64,000 nucleotides of DNA from Hyphomonadaceae bacterium (GCA_024743315.1 JANSWU010000003.1:186001-250000), one strand, 5' to 3'; counted from the first letter of the stretch, positions 53,038 through 63,026 are shown. The notes: a model not told the origin generated them from the letters alone. Made by a program: numbers and translations.

Positions 53038-53477
53038 GCGCTGGCATGCCGGTTCAAAAGCGCCTCGACGTCAGCCACCGTCTCGTGGGCAAAATCGCCG
53101 ACGATTTCTTCACAAATTGCGTCCCCGGTCCGCTCATTTATGTGCGCTCTCAACTGCCCAAGTGTTTTAGGGTCTGCGACGAGCACCATTTTCCGGATCG
53201 AACCGGATTGCACTTTGCCATCCAATTCGTCTGCGATTGAGTGGACAAATCGAAATTCCGCAATGTCCTCGACAGATTGAGACTGCGCGCGCCCGACCCG
53301 CGCCCGCGTCCCGTCGGGCGACGGACCGCGACTCTCGCGTCCGGGGCCGGCTTGAATATCGAGTTTCTCGTGCGCAATTACGTGAAGATCCAAATAGTCC
53401 GTATCGCCGCGATTCTGGAGGAGCAGGAACTTGCCTCCATCACAAACCGCGACCCAGGTTTCATGCTCCAAAATCAT
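53034..53477 (-). CDS. host attachment (baeRF-like) family protein
   Basis: 147 aa. Family wording: TWVAVCDGGKFLLLQNRGD at the entry, an intermediate Arg/Gly loop, SIRKMVLVADPKTLGQLRAH and EEIVGDFAHETVADVEALL. Named after a protein thought to aid attachment to plant cells, but the fold is of the eRF1-like archaeal/bacterial release-factor (baeRF) group, so ribosome rescue is an alternative. GGAGGAGCCGG precedes ATG 53477. Confidence 0.83.
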   Translation of the reverse strand: MILEHETWVAVCDGGKFLLLQNRGDTDYLDLHVIAHEKLDIQAGPGRESRGPSPDGTRARVGRAQSQSVEDIAEFRFVHSIADELDGKVQSGSIRKMVLVADPKTLGQLRAHINERTGDAICEEIVGDFAHETVADVEALLNRHASA

Positions 53478-53527
53478 CCGGCTCCTCCCTTTCATTATCA
53501 CTCTGATCGATCGCTTGGCGCCTTGAA

Positions 53528-53541
53528 TTGATCCTCCTCAA
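53528..53541. promoter_or_regulatory. FNR/FixK box, one mismatch
   Basis: TTGATCCTCCTCAA, centred 58 bp before the glycerol dehydrogenase ATG and 57 bp upstream of the divergent host-attachment start. Confidence 0.7.
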
Positions 53542-53592
53542 ATCGAACCAACAATTCGCGGCTAAGACTTAGCCGGAAAGCAGGAGGCGAGC

Positions 53593-54723
53593 ATGATTAC
53601 GACATCAATCTTTCCGGGGCGATACGTTCAAGGCGCAGATGCCTTGCACAGCCTGGGCGAAGAGGCCGAACGACTCGGGCAATGTCCATTGGTCCTGGCC
53701 GACCCGTACGTGACTAAAAACCTGAAGCCGCAAATCATTGATCCGCTCAATCACCTCAATCCGATCTTGGAAAAATTCAACGGCGAATGCAGCCAGGCCG
53801 AAATTGATCGCTTGCTCGAAATTGCAACGGCGACGGGTGTTGATGTGATCATCGGAATCGGGGGTGGCAAAACCATGGATACGGCCAAAGCCGTCGCCCA
53901 TGCGCTCGGTCGCCCGGTCATGATCGTTCCCACCATCGCGTCGACAGATGCGCCCTGTTCCGCGCTGTCAGTGATCTATACCGAGAAAGGCCAATTTGAA
54001 CGTTACCAATTGCTCCCCAACAATCCGGACACCGTTCTGGTAGATACCGAATTAATCGCCAAAGCCCCGGTCCGGTTCTTGGTGGCAGGCATGGGTGACG
54101 CACTCGCAACCTGGTTTGAAGCCGAAAGCTGTCGCATCCGCCGGGCCGCAAATATGACCGGTCGCCTCGGTACCATGACCGCTTATGCCCTCGCCGAACT
54201 ATGTTATGATACGCTTATGGATTATGGCCGTATCGCAGTGACCGCTTGTGAACAGCAGGTCGTGACGCCGGCTCTGGAACATGTTGTCGAAGCCAATACC
54301 CTGCTTTCAGGTCTCGGTTTTGAATCCGGCGGCTTGGCGGCCTGTCATGCCATCCATAATGGCTTGACGACAATCGAACACACGCACCGATACTGGCATG
54401 GCGAGAAAGTCGCGATCGGTGTGCTGGCCGGTCTGTTTCTCACAGATCAGGACAGCGCTCGAATTGATGAGGTTTATGATTTCTGCCTCGATGTTGGGCT
54501 ACCGGTGACGCTAACTGATATCGGCCTCAAACCCGTGACGGACGAGGTGCTGAACACGATCGCCACAGCCGCGTGTGCGCCAGACGAAACCATCCATAAT
54601 GAGCCGCACGAGATTTCACCGGAGCGCGTGGTTTGGGCGCTCAAAGTGGCGGATGCAGAAGGCCACCGGCGCAAGGCGCTTCATCACCCCCTCGATCGTT
54701 CAGCAGAGACGGTCGCCGCCTGA
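53593..54723 (+). CDS. gldA: glycerol dehydrogenase (Fe/Zn alcohol dehydrogenase family)
   Basis: 376 aa. NAD-binding GIGGGKTMDTAKAVA; metal ligands in AGMGDALATWFEAE (Asp), HAIHNGL (His) and HRYWHGEKVAIG (His). PTIASTDAPCSALSVIY also typical. Interconverts glycerol and dihydroxyacetone; in anaerobic cells this serves redox balance. GCAGGAGGCGAGC before ATG. It is the only fermentative-looking dehydrogenase here and has an FNR-type box upstream. Confidence 0.93.
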   Translation: MITTSIFPGRYVQGADALHSLGEEAERLGQCPLVLADPYVTKNLKPQIIDPLNHLNPILEKFNGECSQAEIDRLLEIATATGVDVIIGIGGGKTMDTAKAVAHALGRPVMIVPTIASTDAPCSALSVIYTEKGQFERYQLLPNNPDTVLVDTELIAKAPVRFLVAGMGDALATWFEAESCRIRRAANMTGRLGTMTAYALAELCYDTLMDYGRIAVTACEQQVVTPALEHVVEANTLLSGLGFESGGLAACHAIHNGLTTIEHTHRYWHGEKVAIGVLAGLFLTDQDSARIDEVYDFCLDVGLPVTLTDIGLKPVTDEVLNTIATAACAPDETIHNEPHEISPERVVWALKVADAEGHRRKALHHPLDRSAETVAA

Positions 54724-54826
54724 ACATTACAAAACATTTGGAAGAATATCAGGCGTCTAAGTAGTTTACCGGACTCAAATCCGTCCCCTCGGATGCTCAC
54801 CTGAATAGGAAGGAGCAGAAACAATC

Positions 54827-54859
54827 ATGTCCACTCGCGGGCGACGGAGTATCAAATGA
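54827..54859 (+). CDS. possible 10-codon leader peptide before the Crp/Fnr gene
   Basis: ATG at 54827 has the strongest ribosome site nearby (AGGAAGGAG, ~11 bases away). It encodes MSTRGRRSIK and stops at TGA overlapping the regulator ATG (ATGA, 54856-54859). Could couple translation to the regulator, or be fortuitous. Three Arg codons in the decamer might give attenuation-like sensitivity; speculative. Confidence 0.4.
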   Translation: MSTRGRRSIK

Positions 54860-55566
54860 CTGGACAAGAAATTCGATCATTCGAAACCAATTCTGGGATC
54901 CGACACGAGCCTTGTCGGCGCGACTTGAATGGTAGCCGCTCGACCCCGATGAATGTGCTGAAATACGCGCCGCACGAACACGTTTTCATGCAGGGTGATC
55001 GCCCGAAAGGCATTTATAAAGTGCTCAAGGGCACCATCATTTCTTATCGTTTGATGGCAGACGGGCGCCGGCAAATCCAATCTTTCGTGTCCGGCGGTGA
55101 ATATCTCGCCATCACCTTTGCCGAACGCCATGATGTCAGCGCCGAAGCCATCACACCTGTAGAAGTCCTCTGCACGCCTCGTGCAACCTTTGACCGCCGT
55201 CTCGAGACAGACACTCAGTTTCGGCGCAACGTCCTAACCATGATGGGCGACAAGCTGCAACGCGCCCGCGAACAGGCGCTGCTTCTGGGTCGCAAGAATG
55301 CGCTCGAGCGAACAGCCTCTTTCCTGATCTTCCTCGATGAACGCTTTCGTCAGCCAGAGACCGGATATGTCGAGATCCGAATGAGCCGCTGTGACATGGC
55401 CGACTATCTCGGCCTGACCTTGGAAACAGTCAGCCGCATGATGAACAAGCTGAAGCAGATGGGCATCATCGACTTACCGCAAGCCACGCGGTTTGCCGTC
55501 TGCAAACGGGCCCAGCTCATCGCAATGGCTGGGGAGATTGATGTCATGGAGCCTATGGCGGCGTGA
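54856..55566 (+). CDS. Crp/Fnr-family regulator, FixK-like (no N-terminal Cys cluster)
   Basis: 236 aa. Cyclic-nucleotide-fold sensor (residues 40-150: EHVFMQGDRPKGIYKVLKGTI), dimer helix, and HTH MADYLGLTLETVSRMMNKLK with the E-SR recognition pattern that reads TTGAT half-sites. Only C20 is near the N-terminus, so the four-Cys [4Fe-4S] ligand set of FNR is not there; that puts it with FixK/DNR-type proteins controlled by expression or another signal. Good candidate to read the boxes at 48-63 kb. GGAG precedes ATG inside the leader ORF. No FNR box was found upstream. Confidence 0.92.
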   Translation: MTGQEIRSFETNSGIRHEPCRRDLNGSRSTPMNVLKYAPHEHVFMQGDRPKGIYKVLKGTIISYRLMADGRRQIQSFVSGGEYLAITFAERHDVSAEAITPVEVLCTPRATFDRRLETDTQFRRNVLTMMGDKLQRAREQALLLGRKNALERTASFLIFLDERFRQPETGYVEIRMSRCDMADYLGLTLETVSRMMNKLKQMGIIDLPQATRFAVCKRAQLIAMAGEIDVMEPMAA

Positions 55567-55572
55567 CCCAAA

Positions 55573-56898
55573 TCAATCGATGAGCCGATGGCTTTTTGCC
55601 TGCGCCGTCAGCTCAGCTCTGTGATCAGGATGCGCCAGAGCGATAAGCGCTCGGGCCCGGTCCTCCGCGCTCAACCCAATCAATCGTGCGTGGCCGTACT
55701 CGGTGACCACGGTATCGACGTCATTGCGTGGTGTGGTGACAGCGCCCGTGAGCTCAGGGACGATGGTTGAAACCGTTCCATCTTTAGCCGTCGAACAAGT
55801 GGCGATGATCGACCGGCCATTCTTTGATCGCCGCGCGCCGCGAACAAAATCGAGTTGCCCACCTGATCCGCTATATTGCCGCCGCCCGAGGGCTTCAGAA
55901 TTGCACGCCCCTGACAGGTCCACTTGCAAGGTCGCATTCACAGAGACGACATTGTCATTCTTGGCGATATGGCGAGGATCATTGACGATATCGACCGGGT
56001 GACTGTTGATCGCAGGATTGTCATGGATGAGGTCATACATGCGCCGATTCCCCAGCGCGAATGTGAAGACGGTGCGCCCCGGGAAGGTTTTCTTTCGGCG
56101 ATTGTTGACCGCCCCGCAATCGATAAGATCGACTAGCCCTGGCGATAACAGCTCCGTGTGAATGCCAAGGTCCTGGCGGTCTTTCAAGTGCTCGCAGACA
56201 ACGTTTGGGATCGCGCCAATCCCCATCTGCAAACAGGCGCCATCCGGGATAAGCTCAGCAACGATCTCACCAATTTTTTCTTCTTCGGGCGATGGCGGAC
56301 GGGCCGGCATTTCGAACAGCGGCACATGGTTCTCCACGATCGCATCAACCTCACTGACATGGATCATCGAGTCGCCGAAGACGCGAGGCATGTGCTGATT
56401 GACTTCGACAATTGTGTGCTTCGCTGCGCGCGCCGCAGTCGAGGCATAATCGTTGTTGGCACCGAATGAAAAATAGCCGTGCCGGTCCATCGGGGACACA
56501 GTGGTGACGAACGTATCGATCGACACGTGCTGGCTTAACAGTTTCGGTGCATCTGAGAAGGCAACTGGCACAAAGTTCACGACTTTTCGGCCGTCCTGTT
56601 CACCGCGTTTGACAAGCTCGCGTTCGGTCGGCCCCATGAACATGCAATGCGGCGTGACCCGATCCATCAGCTCATATCTCAGAATGGTCTGCGCCGCCTC
56701 GGGCATGGAGTGAAAGTACCAGATTTTCAGATCTGAAACGTCGCCGGCAGAGGCGCGCTCAGCCAATGCTGCGAGCAATGCCGGAGGTTCACCGAGCGCC
56801 ATGCCCATGGAAATGTTTTCGCCTCCGCGAACCGCCTGCATCGCGTCCATGGCTGATCGCAGTTTGGCTTTATACTCATCAATGACGTTTTGGCTCAT
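55573..56898 (-). CDS. acetyl-CoA hydrolase/transferase family CoA-transferase (4-hydroxybutyrate type)
   Basis: 441 aa. Active-site Glu likely E249 in GIHTELLSPG; CoA-binding region QMGIGAIPNVV, and CNSEALGRRQYSGSGGQ near 330. Swaps CoA between acetyl-CoA and short acids (4-hydroxybutyrate, butyrate, succinate). Under low oxygen this can produce acetate or conserve energy. Last gene of the six-gene operon; start overlaps the DUF6629-like stop as ATGA. Confidence 0.9.
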   Translation of the reverse strand: MSQNVIDEYKAKLRSAMDAMQAVRGGENISMGMALGEPPALLAALAERASAGDVSDLKIWYFHSMPEAAQTILRYELMDRVTPHCMFMGPTERELVKRGEQDGRKVVNFVPVAFSDAPKLLSQHVSIDTFVTTVSPMDRHGYFSFGANNDYASTAARAAKHTIVEVNQHMPRVFGDSMIHVSEVDAIVENHVPLFEMPARPPSPEEEKIGEIVAELIPDGACLQMGIGAIPNVVCEHLKDRQDLGIHTELLSPGLVDLIDCGAVNNRRKKTFPGRTVFTFALGNRRMYDLIHDNPAINSHPVDIVNDPRHIAKNDNVVSVNATLQVDLSGACNSEALGRRQYSGSGGQLDFVRGARRSKNGRSIIATCSTAKDGTVSTIVPELTGAVTTPRNDVDTVVTEYGHARLIGLSAEDRARALIALAHPDHRAELTAQAKSHRLID

Positions 56899-57599
56899 CT
56901 GACTGGCTCACTCTCGAGATCCCGGCGTTCCTGCTCAATCGCAACGACCACCAGTATCGCTGCAATCGCGGCGAAGAAACACCAAATTGAGATCAAGGCG
57001 GTGCGTTGCACAAGCAAAGCGAGCACCAATCCGAAGCCTGAGGCGTAACCGAACCAGCGAATGCTCGGCCGCGACGCGAGTAATAGCGTTGCAATGGTGG
57101 TTAAGCCGTATGGCAACACCAACCACGACAAGCCGCTGACCTGAATCGTTCGAGCCATTGAAAACGGGTAGAAGCTGTATCGCGACGACCATTCAAAGCA
57201 GATCGAATAGCGAATGCAGTCGCCTTCAATCTCGGCGACATACAAACCATTCAGGGCAACGACGGAGAAGGCGATGAAAAATAGCACCCCGAGGATTGCC
57301 AATCCGACCATGGCGTAACGACGCAGAGCGCCTGGTTCGATCAACAGCACGCTGATCGGGATGAGCAGAGGCCATAAAGCTTCAGCAAAGAACGCATACA
57401 CCGATGGCAAGCCGCCAACCGCATGCCCAGCTTCTAAGCGCAACCAGATCAGCCCCTCAACCAACTGCTGAATACCGAAAATCATTGGGATGGTGGCAAA
57501 TGGAGTATGGCGAACCGAAGGCACTCGGCTCAAGGCCACCAACCCGATGACCCCAGTCATGCCAGCTGCTATAAAGCTTGCAGTCGCCGAGAAACACAT
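56895..57599 (-). CDS. DUF6629-like membrane protein
   Basis: 234 aa with seven predicted helices. Opens with MCFSATASFIAAGMTGVIG and has ATIPMIFGIQQLVEGLIW, the pattern I recall for DUF6629. Two conserved-looking Cys (DCIRYSICFEW). Role unknown. Lies between the efflux-type adaptor and the CoA-transferase with a 3-bp gap and a 4-bp overlap, so it belongs to the operon. Confidence 0.82.
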   Translation of the reverse strand: MCFSATASFIAAGMTGVIGLVALSRVPSVRHTPFATIPMIFGIQQLVEGLIWLRLEAGHAVGGLPSVYAFFAEALWPLLIPISVLLIEPGALRRYAMVGLAILGVLFFIAFSVVALNGLYVAEIEGDCIRYSICFEWSSRYSFYPFSMARTIQVSGLSWLVLPYGLTTIATLLLASRPSIRWFGYASGFGLVLALLVQRTALISIWCFFAAIAAILVVVAIEQERRDLESEPVR

Positions 57600-57602
57600 C
57601 CC

Positions 57603-58958
57603 CTACGGCCTCCTCTCCGGTTGATTTCCTTGAGTGTCTTCCCCCTCCACCAATCGGGATGGGTCGAGCGTGTTCTCAAGGGCAAAGGCATCATTCAACG
57701 TGTCGCAAGGATCGTATGGGGTGACTGGCGGCGTGGTTTCACCGCTTACCGGACGCTCGGAAGAGTTGGCTTCTTTGGAGGCTTCGCGCGCTTGCACTTT
57801 TACGCCGTCTTCCAAAGCTGAAGAAGGGTGTTGTACCACCATATCGCCAGCGCCTAATCCGTTCAAAACTTCCGCTTGCCGTCCATTCATCCGGCCAAGC
57901 GAAACAGGTCTCAACTTTGCTCGGCCGCGCTCTATCTTGTAGACCGTCCACCCTGACGTCGTCTTGAACAGGGCAGACATCGGTACGCGGATGACATCAC
58001 TCGCCTCCCAGATGAGTATATCCGCGCGAACACGATACCCGTGTCCCAATCCCGGCATGGCGAAGTCAAAACGGACAATGACATTCGTGCGCTGTTCTTC
58101 GATGCCGAGCGCAGAGACTTTGGTGAACGCGTAGGGTTCAACTCGCTCTACATACGCCCATTGCGGATCGCCACCCCACCCGCGAACACGGACCTTGGTG
58201 CCAGTCTGGATGCGCACGGCATCTTCCGACAGGACGTCAACCACAACTTCAAGATCAGTGGACGCGCCGATCTCCATGATCGGGGTCCCCGCCGCGATCG
58301 GACCTTCACTGTCGCGCATCACGCGCAACACCACTCCCGTCACCGGCGAGGTGAGCGAAACCACGCCATCGCCGAAAGCGGCATTAGCAGGCATCAACGC
58401 CGCTTCGGCGCGGGTGACTTCGAAACGTGCCACATCACGGGCGGACGTGGCAGCAGCCAAAGCCGCCATATGAGAGGTCGCGTTTGCTTCCGCACGCTCA
58501 AGTGCTTGGGTCGAAACCGTGCCTGTTCTCGCGAGGCGGCGCATCCGCTCTCGATCCGCTAGAACTTGATCAAATTCAGTCTGCCGCAACCGCACGTCCG
58601 CGTCCGCCATGCGCAAAGCGGCGCGAGCTGAATCCACGGCGGCGCGCAGCTGTGCCTGGGTTCGGACATCTTGAATGGTTGCCGTCGGAGAATGAATATC
58701 GGCCAAGCGAGATGTCCCGGCTGTAACGCATTCGCCAGGATCGATTTCAATGCGATTGAGATAGCCTGTCGCTGGTGCAGAAACGACAAAGAGATCACGG
58801 ACCCGCGCCTCGCCTTCCTCGGTGATGGAAACTTCCATCGGCCCTCGAACGACCTCGGCTGTATCGACCATAACCGCACGCGGCCAGAACGCCCAAACGC
58901 CCGCCAGAAAAGCGACAAATCCAATAATCGTCCAAATCACAAGTCGTGAACGTGACAT
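57603..58958 (-). CDS. HlyD/MacA-type periplasmic adaptor of an ABC exporter
   Basis: 451 aa. One N-terminal helix (8-25), biotinyl-lipoyl halves around residues 50-90 and 210-240, a coiled hairpin at 95-190 and beta-barrel VVDVLSEDAVRIQTGTKVRVR. The last 65 residues are a disordered Pro/Glu/Thr tail, absent in most family members. It bridges the FtsX-type permease to an outer-membrane channel (not encoded here). GGGAGTAGACC precedes ATG; 3 bp after the permease stop. Confidence 0.9.
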   Translation of the reverse strand: MSRSRLVIWTIIGFVAFLAGVWAFWPRAVMVDTAEVVRGPMEVSITEEGEARVRDLFVVSAPATGYLNRIEIDPGECVTAGTSRLADIHSPTATIQDVRTQAQLRAAVDSARAALRMADADVRLRQTEFDQVLADRERMRRLARTGTVSTQALERAEANATSHMAALAAATSARDVARFEVTRAEAALMPANAAFGDGVVSLTSPVTGVVLRVMRDSEGPIAAGTPIMEIGASTDLEVVVDVLSEDAVRIQTGTKVRVRGWGGDPQWAYVERVEPYAFTKVSALGIEEQRTNVIVRFDFAMPGLGHGYRVRADILIWEASDVIRVPMSALFKTTSGWTVYKIERGRAKLRPVSLGRMNGRQAEVLNGLGAGDMVVQHPSSALEDGVKVQAREASKEANSSERPVSGETTPPVTPYDPCDTLNDAFALENTLDPSRLVEGEDTQGNQPERRP

Positions 58959-58961
58959 GGT

Positions 58962-61337
58962 CTACTCCCGGGTTTTCAGGACCTCGATCAGGTCCAGATT
59001 GCGAATACGTTGGGCGACGAGCCCGGCCGCGCCAATGGAAGCGAGAAGCACCACAAGGGCCGAGAATCCGCGCGTGGCTGGCGATAGCGCATAGGGCACA
59101 CGGTAAAGATCCGTGGACATGCCAAGCACGATGAGATGGGCAAATCCCGCCCCCAAGACAGCGCCGATTGGAATGGCGAGCAGAACCAGCAGTGCCTGTT
59201 CGCCCAATAGGATGTAGGCCGCCTCGCCGCGGGTAAATCCGAGCACCCGCAAACTCGCTAATTCACGCCCGCGCTCAGTCAGCGAGATCCGGGCCGCGTT
59301 GTAAACCACCCCGGCCGCGATCGCGCCGCCAATCAGGGAATAGATCGTCATCATGATCGTGATCGTGTCCTCGAGCGTTTCATTGAACGTGTCGATGACC
59401 GCTGAGCGCAGCGCCACGCTGGCGACTTGCGGCCGCTTCAGGACAGCATCGCTGAAAGCCTCCGCGCGGTCCGGATCAAGCACCAAGTATGCGCCGGAAA
59501 ACACACGCGTTTCGCCAAGCAGTCGGCCGAGCGTGTCGAGATCCATATAGGCAGAGTAGCCAATATACTCATCGGTAAGAGCGGTGACGAACACTTCCAG
59601 TGTCGGCCGGTTCCCCTCCAACACGTCGACGATCAATTCGTCGCCGATATCGACGGCGAGCATTTCGGCGAGCTGGGACGACAGTGTCAGGCCAGCCTCA
59701 GCGACCCCTAGAACCTGGCCATCATGATCCAGTAATCGCTTTGCATTTGAGTCCGATGGTATCGCGGTAATCGATCCGCGTTCAGTGCGAACACCATTGC
59801 GAAACCGCACATAGACCCCGCGATTGGCCTCAATATCAAGGACGCCGGGCAAGCGCTCCAATTCCGTGACCGCATCATAGCCTTTCACCTCAGCAAAGGT
59901 AACAGCGGCATCAAAGACATCGGTGCGATAATAGATCGTATCGATCATCTCGTCGGTGGAATCGAACGCAAATAAGGTCCCAACCAAAAGCGACATGGCA
60001 GCAGCAACGCCAAACACGGTCATCAAGGCTCTGGCCGGCCAACGCGTGATATGGCGAAGGATCATGCGCGTGGGTTCATCCAGACGATCGAGCAACCAGG
60101 CGGGCAGCAATCCGCCGCGTTTATAGACCGTGGGCGGGGCGGGATTCATGGCTTCGGCTGGCTTCAGGCGCGCCGCTTTCAGGGCCGCACTCATCGCGCC
60201 CAGCACGGCGGCGAAAATGGCCGCGCTGGTCCCGCTGGCATAGGCAGTTGAATCGATGACTTGAACGATTTCGGGAAACCGCATCGTGTCTGAATAAATA
60301 TGCGTGGTCAGCCGCGCCAATTGCCGGCCGATCAAAAGCCCACCGATCACACCGAACAGGCTGAGCACAATCGCCATTTTGATATAGTGGCTCGCCACCT
60401 CGGTATTGGTGAAACCAAACGCCTTTAACAATCCGATCTGTTGGCGTTCCACGGCGATCAAACGCGACAGGATTGCATGGATCAGGAAAGCCGAAACGAT
60501 CAGAAAGACCGGCGGGATGATTTGCGCCATCGCCACCAATTGCCCCATTTCCGATTCCACGAAGGCATTCGAGAATTGGGTGTCGCGGCCATAAGCGCCA
60601 ATCGCACCATAGGGCGCTAAAAGCCGATCCATTTCATCTATGACGTCTTGCTCAATCGCGTCAGGCAGCAAAGATACAGTGACATTGTTGAACGCTCCAT
60701 CCAGGTCGAACGCGCGCTCCAAAGCCTGTCGCCGCATCCAGAACACGCCAAAGCGTTTATCGTCCGGCAGTAGGCTTCCGATCCCCAGTGTCCAAACATA
60801 TTCCGGACTGTCGCCAATCCCGACAATCTCGATATCGCGCGCGCGCCCGTTAAGGACAGCCCGCACTATATCCCCCGGATGATAATCATGCGCTTCTGCG
60901 AAGGCCCGACTGATGATCGCTTCTTCGGACCGAGACGGGTTTGGCCATCGTCCTTCATAGATAATGAGATCATTCAGACGCGGCCGCCCCTCATCTGGCA
61001 AAGACACCAATTGCGCATTCGCCGGCTCGCGAAGATTTTCGATATCGAGGGTCACGATCCGGGTGATGCGCGTTTCTGCCGATTTCACGCCAGGGATCTC
61101 GCGTAGGTCAGCCAGCATGCGATCCGGCGCGCGTTTTACATCGGCAAACACTTCGGCAAACCGATAACGATCATAATAAGTGCTGCGGCTTTCCTTTAAG
61201 GAGGCAAGCGAGCCCAGCGCCATGATCATGATCCCGACACCGCAGGCAATAATAATCCCGACCGCCAGCCCCTGCCCGCGCAATCGCCAAAGATCTCGCA
61301 GCAGTTTCCGGTCGAGCGCAGAGAAAAGGGCTACCAT
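58962..61337 (-). CDS. ABC transporter permease with two FtsX domains
   Basis: 791 aa. A helix at 20-40, a periplasmic domain (about 45-260), FtsX domain 1 (265-390; [21 protein letters not shown]), helix ~435, second periplasmic domain, and FtsX domain 2 (665-785; [21 protein letters not shown]). The duplicated form resembles LolC-E/MacB-like mechanotransmission permeases in which energy moves periplasmic partners rather than substrates through the membrane. Overlaps the ATPase gene by 7 bp. Confidence 0.9.
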   Translation of the reverse strand: MVALFSALDRKLLRDLWRLRGQGLAVGIIIACGVGIMIMALGSLASLKESRSTYYDRYRFAEVFADVKRAPDRMLADLREIPGVKSAETRITRIVTLDIENLREPANAQLVSLPDEGRPRLNDLIIYEGRWPNPSRSEEAIISRAFAEAHDYHPGDIVRAVLNGRARDIEIVGIGDSPEYVWTLGIGSLLPDDKRFGVFWMRRQALERAFDLDGAFNNVTVSLLPDAIEQDVIDEMDRLLAPYGAIGAYGRDTQFSNAFVESEMGQLVAMAQIIPPVFLIVSAFLIHAILSRLIAVERQQIGLLKAFGFTNTEVASHYIKMAIVLSLFGVIGGLLIGRQLARLTTHIYSDTMRFPEIVQVIDSTAYASGTSAAIFAAVLGAMSAALKAARLKPAEAMNPAPPTVYKRGGLLPAWLLDRLDEPTRMILRHITRWPARALMTVFGVAAAMSLLVGTLFAFDSTDEMIDTIYYRTDVFDAAVTFAEVKGYDAVTELERLPGVLDIEANRGVYVRFRNGVRTERGSITAIPSDSNAKRLLDHDGQVLGVAEAGLTLSSQLAEMLAVDIGDELIVDVLEGNRPTLEVFVTALTDEYIGYSAYMDLDTLGRLLGETRVFSGAYLVLDPDRAEAFSDAVLKRPQVASVALRSAVIDTFNETLEDTITIMMTIYSLIGGAIAAGVVYNAARISLTERGRELASLRVLGFTRGEAAYILLGEQALLVLLAIPIGAVLGAGFAHLIVLGMSTDLYRVPYALSPATRGFSALVVLLASIGAAGLVAQRIRNLDLIEVLKTRE

Positions 61338-62077
61338 GATAGCTCCGAAGGGTTCCGGCGGCGATGCATCGCCTGCTCTTCTGAGATCATGCCGTCAGAC
61401 AAACGGATCACCCGGTCCGACATTTCGGCGATGCCAACATTGTGGGTGATGATGAGCGTGGTTGCGCCCAGTTCCTCATTGACCGTCTTAAGCGCCTCCA
61501 AGACTTGCACACCGGTCCGGCTGTCCAAGGCTCCAGTCGGTTCGTCGCACAATAATAGGTTTGGACGTTTGGCAATGGCCCGGGCGACGGCGACGCGTTG
61601 CTGTTCGCCGCCTGATAGTTGCGCTGGAAAGTGATGAATACGCTCGCCCAACCCGACCATTCGCAGTGCTTCTTCGGGGGCGATCGGGTTTTGCGAGATT
61701 TCCGTCACCAGCGCCACATTCTCGCGCGCGGTCAAACTTGGAACGAGATTGTAGAATTGAAAGATGAAGCCAACATGGGCTCTGCGAAACTGCGTCAGCC
61801 CTGAAGGGCGCAGGTCCGTAATGTCTTCACCCATAAATGTGACCGTGCCCGTGGTCGGCGTATCGAGCCCGCCAATGATATTCAAGAGAGTCGATTTCCC
61901 GCTGCCCGAGGCCCCGAGCATGACGATCAATTCGCCGCGCTTTACGGTTAGATCGATACCGCGAAGCGCATGCACTTTGACTGCGCCCGTCTGATACACT
62001 TTCGTTAACCCGCGCACCGATAGGAGCGTGTTGGCATCCGCATCGTTGGCGCGAAGAAGGGCTTGCGCGTCGGACAC
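61331..62077 (-). CDS. ABC transporter ATPase (LolD/MacB type)
   Basis: 248 aa. Walker [10 protein letters not shown] at 55-63, Q-loop [18 protein letters not shown], signature [17 protein letters not shown], Walker [14 protein letters not shown]-loop [18 protein letters not shown]. The wording [17 protein letters not shown] is usual in MacB/LolD ATPases that pair with FtsX-type permeases. 3 bp after the stress-protein stop. Confidence 0.93.
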   Translation of the reverse strand: MSDAQALLRANDADANTLLSVRGLTKVYQTGAVKVHALRGIDLTVKRGELIVMLGASGSGKSTLLNIIGGLDTPTTGTVTFMGEDITDLRPSGLTQFRRAHVGFIFQFYNLVPSLTARENVALVTEISQNPIAPEEALRMVGLGERIHHFPAQLSGGEQQRVAVARAIAKRPNLLLCDEPTGALDSRTGVQVLEALKTVNEELGATTLIITHNVGIAEMSDRVIRLSDGMISEEQAMHRRRNPSELSW

Positions 62078-62080
62078 GTT

Positions 62081-62956
62081 TTAATGCGCCAGAAAAAGCG
62101 CGCGCTCAGCGTGTTGTAACATATGTCGAGTGGTGCCGCCGAGCAGTGTCTCGAACAGTCTCGCGTGTGAATAGCCCCCCATCACGATGAGATCACTGTT
62201 CGTGGCTTCCGCCTGATTCAGCAGTCGCTCAGCGATCGGACGTTTCGGCCAATCAACAGTCCGCGCTTCAGACCTAATCCCGTGACTGGTTAAATAATGT
62301 GCGACGCTGTCTGCGGACGGCATCCCGAAATCAACCTCTCCGACCGTCGCGACATGGACTTTTTCGGCCAGCTTCATCATCGGCAAGGCGGCTTGCAAAG
62401 CGCGGGTCGCTGGCATGCTGCCATCCCAAGCTAACAGGATGTGCTTTGGCAAATGGATAAGACCATTTTTCGGCACAACCAGGATCGGACGGCCAGATCC
62501 CATGAGCAAACCCTCAAATAAGGGCGTATCCCGGGGTTCATGCGTTTGGTCAGGCAGCGTGACGACAGACAGGTCACACACGCGTGCGAAGTGTGCCATG
62601 GCCTGGATCACCAAGCCCGTCGTATCGCTCCAGCAAGCCGTTTTCTTGGGTTTCGCGCTCGCTTCGGAAAACGGCATGATCCGCAAGCCAGCGGTTTCGC
62701 AGCAGGCTTCGAAGATTGCTTTAAGTTTTTTTGCATTCTCGGCGGTCGCAGCGTCGAACTGTTCGGCCACGGCCACAGGCGCCGAGGACATGCTGATCGT
62801 GTGATAGGCATATGGCGCATATGCGACAAAAGGCGCTCGAACATGTTTGGCATGAATGTGCGCTCCAAACGCATCGGCGACCATAATTGCACTCTCTAGG
62901 ATTGGCTTTGCTGTCTCTTCGAATTGCACCGGCGCGAGTATGGTCTTGTAATCCAT
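62081..62956 (-). CDS. tandem-domain universal stress protein, operon leader
   Basis: 291 aa with two Usp domains. Domain 1 (1-155) opens YKTILAPVQFEETAK. Domain 2 (about 160-290) has ILLAWDGSMPATRALQAALP and the end MGGYSHARLFETLLGGTTRHML, the G2xG9xG(T)-type ATP site. A first-gene stress protein fused in operon with an ABC exporter is unusual. Triple ATG; ATG 62956 is eight bases from GGAGG and is chosen. Confidence 0.9.
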   Translation of the reverse strand: MDYKTILAPVQFEETAKPILESAIMVADAFGAHIHAKHVRAPFVAYAPYAYHTISMSSAPVAVAEQFDAATAENAKKLKAIFEACCETAGLRIMPFSEASAKPKKTACWSDTTGLVIQAMAHFARVCDLSVVTLPDQTHEPRDTPLFEGLLMGSGRPILVVPKNGLIHLPKHILLAWDGSMPATRALQAALPMMKLAEKVHVATVGEVDFGMPSADSVAHYLTSHGIRSEARTVDWPKRPIAERLLNQAEATNSDLIVMGGYSHARLFETLLGGTTRHMLQHAERALFLAH

Positions 62957-63012
62957 CATCATGACCTCCGTATTTCTTGAATAGGTTTTGCGGGAAAATC
63001 GAAGGGCGGGAT

Positions 63013-63026
63013 TTGATCCAGTTCAA
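63013..63026. promoter_or_regulatory. FNR/FixK box, one mismatch
   Basis: TTGATCCAGTTCAA. A class II placement gives a start near 62978 and a 22-base leader for the stress-protein operon. Confidence 0.72.
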
